From Candidatus Kuenenia stuttgartensis (lineage in GTDB: Bacteria; Planctomycetota; Planctomycetia; Isosphaerales; Isosphaeraceae): a stretch of DNA of 6,097 bases. The translations under genes and the position numbers were made by a program. The stretch is taken from contig CAMCFM010000296.1 in the NCBI GenBank assembly GCA_945874095.1, positions 1-6,097 of the forward strand, given 5' to 3'. Positions 4,143 to 6,097 of this stretch are shown here, piece after piece (the stretch's first letter is position 1; each line of letters starts with the position of its first letter). The notes beneath the pieces are model-generated. The model made no database searches and was not told the origin of the DNA. It was given only the letters and a program-made list of their open reading frames with translations.

Positions 4143-6097
4143 ATGATCACGATGAACTGTCCACATTGTGAGACCAGCTATCGACTTAAGCCTGAATTTT
4201 CGGGCCGGTTGGTGAGATGTCGCGTTTGTCAGGAGAACTTTCGAGTTCCCGACGAGGTGCCTTCGGACGACGAAGAAGGTCTTCAGACCGTTTTTTTTGA
4301 GAAGGATTCGAAAGCGGGTGGAAAGGGCGGAAGGCGGTCGAAAAGGCGTCAGAAAGTGGATGAGCTTGGTTTTTTTACAGATTTCGAAGATCACGATCAT
4401 CATTTGCAACAAAAATCGAATGAACAGGAAGACGAGGATGATGATGAATGGGTGATGCGAGAAGCTGCGAGGCGTGGAGCGGATTCATTTGAAATGCCGC
4501 GTAGGGAAGGAGTTTCGCAGTCTGCGTACCGTCGAAGATCCTCTGGACCGATGATCCCGGTAGTGGTCTGGTTATGGGCGGCAGGGATGATTTGTACGGT
4601 GCTGATTAGCTATGTGCTTTTCAACATCATATCAAACGCGGGATTGAGAAGTTCGCTGGCAGGCTTATCTGTCGAGATCGCTTCGGAATTTGAGCAGGAG
4701 AATGACAAGGCTTTGGGAACACCTGCGCCGGAATCCGCAAGGATCGACAATAGCCTTCAAGTTCGTGACCTTTCCAAGCATAAGACTTTGATTCGAACTT
4801 TGACCAAAGATTTCAACGAGATGGCAGATTGTCTTTCAAAGGTTCAGGACATAGATTCAGCGAAGTCGAATCAGGCTCGATTGCAGCAACTTGGAGACCA
4901 CGTAAAAGAGGTCGGTAGTGCTGCCGCATCGGAAAAGCTGTTCAATCCGAATCCGAAAGAGAGTCGTTTGATTGCGCGAGAGGTTGGAGGTGAGTTGCGG
5001 AAGGCGGTTGGCAGGATTCGAACGGAAATGGTTCGCTTGCAAGGGATTCGTGAGTTTTCACTGGGCACGATGTTAGCGATGCCTCGCATTCAAAGCGGGA
5101 TTCGAGAGATTGAGCGTGAGTTTGTCGAGAAAGGCGAGATTCCCGATGCGGATAAGTATGTGGAACTTCGCGTGGCGGGTTTGAAAACCAATAATGAGCG
5201 TGATTATATTGCGGAAAAGTTGAATGAGCTGGCCACTCCAAAAGCTTCCCGAAAGGCGACAGCTCCTTCTGCTGCAACGCGTTATGCGCTTTGGCCAGTA
5301 GATAGCCCCGCCATATTCGCCAAGAAGCTTGATTTTGGCAAAGTGATTCGCACCAAGGGCAAGGAAGTCTGGGTCGTGGCTGATCCGATCGATCCTTCCG
5401 TGATTCGCGAACGACTTGCAAAAAAAGAAGCTGACGAGCAAAAGCGCAAAGAAGAGCTTGAAGCGGCCCAACAGTCTGCAAAATTGGCGACGGGAGCAAG
5501 CAGCGCCGAAGCTTCAGGCCCGGGTGATCCGGAGATCCCGGCCAATGCCGATGAAGTCACTAGGGGGCTTCTTATGGCGCGGTCTTCAAATCACTTCAAG
5601 CGTCAGGATGGCCTCAGAATCCTACAGGGAGCTAATTTTAAAGGGCGTGATCAAGAGGTTTTTGATGGGTTAAAACCGTTATTGGTCGACATGAATATCT
5701 TTACCATTCGCGATGCCATGCTTGTGCTTGTGCGTTGTGATACGGCGAATACGATCGAATTTCTGGCGGATAAATTGGCAGATGACCATCTTCGTGATGA
5801 GGTAATCAAGGCTGTCACGCCCATGAAGGAGGTGAAGCTGGCAAAGCCGTTGGCTTCCGTCATGAGAAATGATCCATGGAAGAATGCCGACAAGGCGTTG
5901 ATTGCGATCGGTTCGCCTGCCGAGCAGGCTGTGATTGAACAGCTGGCAAGTCCTGATCAGGGAGTTCGACAGCGGGCCTGTGAAATTCTTGGCGAAATTG
6001 GCACTGAGGTGAGTAGTAAAGCGATCCGCAAACTGCCTGCGGATCCGATACCCTGGGTTCGTGATGCAGCCAAGAATGCGCTTCGTTCGATTCAAAA
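4143..6097 (+). CDS. Zinc-ribbon, single-pass membrane protein with HEAT-like repeats, 3'-truncated
   Basis: The frame is open from ATG 4143 to the window edge without a stop: 651 codons plus 2 nt. Residues 6-29 form a zinc ribbon (C6, C9, C26, C29), the small N-terminal type often labelled MJ0042. A charged, low-complexity linker follows, including an acidic run near 94-101 and basic patches. One membrane helix spans about 138-160. Beyond it are a helical region (about 200-370), a short beta-like segment around 385-418, and a Lys/Glu-rich likely coiled coil (422-445). From about 468 to the edge come HEAT-like helix pairs, clearest at SPDQGVRQRACEILGEIG (603-620) and DPIPWVRDAAKNALRSI. The ribbon would lie in the cytoplasm and the repeats outside the inner membrane; HEAT repeats usually bind other proteins. 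A specific function cannot be given. M4 (4152) is an alternative start; neither has a ribosome site. Confidence 0.85.
   Translation, partial: MITMNCPHCETSYRLKPEFSGRLVRCRVCQENFRVPDEVPSDDEEGLQTVFFEKDSKAGGKGGRRSKRRQKVDELGFFTDFEDHDHHLQQKSNEQEDEDDDEWVMREAARRGADSFEMPRREGVSQSAYRRRSSGPMIPVVVWLWAAGMICTVLISYVLFNIISNAGLRSSLAGLSVEIASEFEQENDKALGTPAPESARIDNSLQVRDLSKHKTLIRTLTKDFNEMADCLSKVQDIDSAKSNQARLQQLGDHVKEVGSAAASEKLFNPNPKESRLIAREVGGELRKAVGRIRTEMVRLQGIREFSLGTMLAMPRIQSGIREIEREFVEKGEIPDADKYVELRVAGLKTNNERDYIAEKLNELATPKASRKATAPSAATRYALWPVDSPAIFAKKLDFGKVIRTKGKEVWVVADPIDPSVIRERLAKKEADEQKRKEELEAAQQSAKLATGASSAEASGPGDPEIPANADEVTRGLLMARSSNHFKRQDGLRILQGANFKGRDQEVFDGLKPLLVDMNIFTIRDAMLVLVRCDTANTIEFLADKLADDHLRDEVIKAVTPMKEVKLAKPLASVMRNDPWKNADKALIAIGSPAEQAVIEQLASPDQGVRQRACEILGEIGTEVSSKAIRKLPADPIPWVRDAAKNALRSIQ

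Noticed and set aside
4942..5560. Several long minus-strand open frames (up to 185 codons) inside the zinc-ribbon gene
   Set aside because: They overlap one another and the continuous plus-strand frame, which has recognisable domains; their translations show no family resemblance or sensible composition.

Overview
The window looks like chromosomal DNA from a bacterium of the phylum Planctomycetota. This is inferred from three things together: a large protein with an N-terminal CxxC-CxxC zinc ribbon, one membrane helix and a long C-terminal region ending in HEAT-like repeats; a secreted protein of a kind I associate with planctomycete genomes but cannot name; and a cluster of short GGCTAGCGCC-type palindromic repeats like those scattered through planctomycete chromosomes. 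Shine-Dalgarno sites are mostly absent or weak, which also fits. There are no phage, transposase, CRISPR or plasmid genes, and no tRNA or rRNA was found.

Layout. (1) Positions 1-786, plus strand: the C-terminal part of a calcineurin-like/purple-acid-phosphatase-like metallophosphoesterase, cut by the window edge. (2) 792-1748, plus strand: a 318-residue protein starting only 5 nt after the previous stop. It carries all the landmarks of ribonuclease HII in the correct order, but with large insertions and an altered GRG motif. (3) 1804-2022, minus strand: infA (translation initiation factor IF-1), convergent with the previous gene. (4) 2023-2303: a divergent intergenic region with a good sigma70-type promoter pointing at rpsT. 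(5) 2304-2582, plus strand: rpsT (ribosomal protein S20), followed by an almost perfect 19-bp palindrome and a strong intrinsic terminator at 2638-2669. (6) 2700-2890: a non-coding patch with four related palindromic repeats in alternating orientation. (7) 3046-4032, plus strand: a secreted protein of unknown function. (8) 4143 to the right edge, plus strand: the zinc-ribbon/transmembrane/HEAT-like protein, open at its 3' end with at least 651 codons.

How the genes work together: infA and rpsT both serve the 30S subunit and share one upstream region in divergent orientation. This places infA away from its common position near the ribosomal-protein and RNA polymerase alpha genes. The metallophosphoesterase and the RNase HII-like gene are probably co-transcribed, but no functional link is evident. 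The last two genes probably act at or outside the inner membrane; nothing visible links them to each other. The most interesting observations are the divergent RNase HII-like protein and the repeat cluster, whose copies keep a common core while the bases of the stem change in matching pairs.
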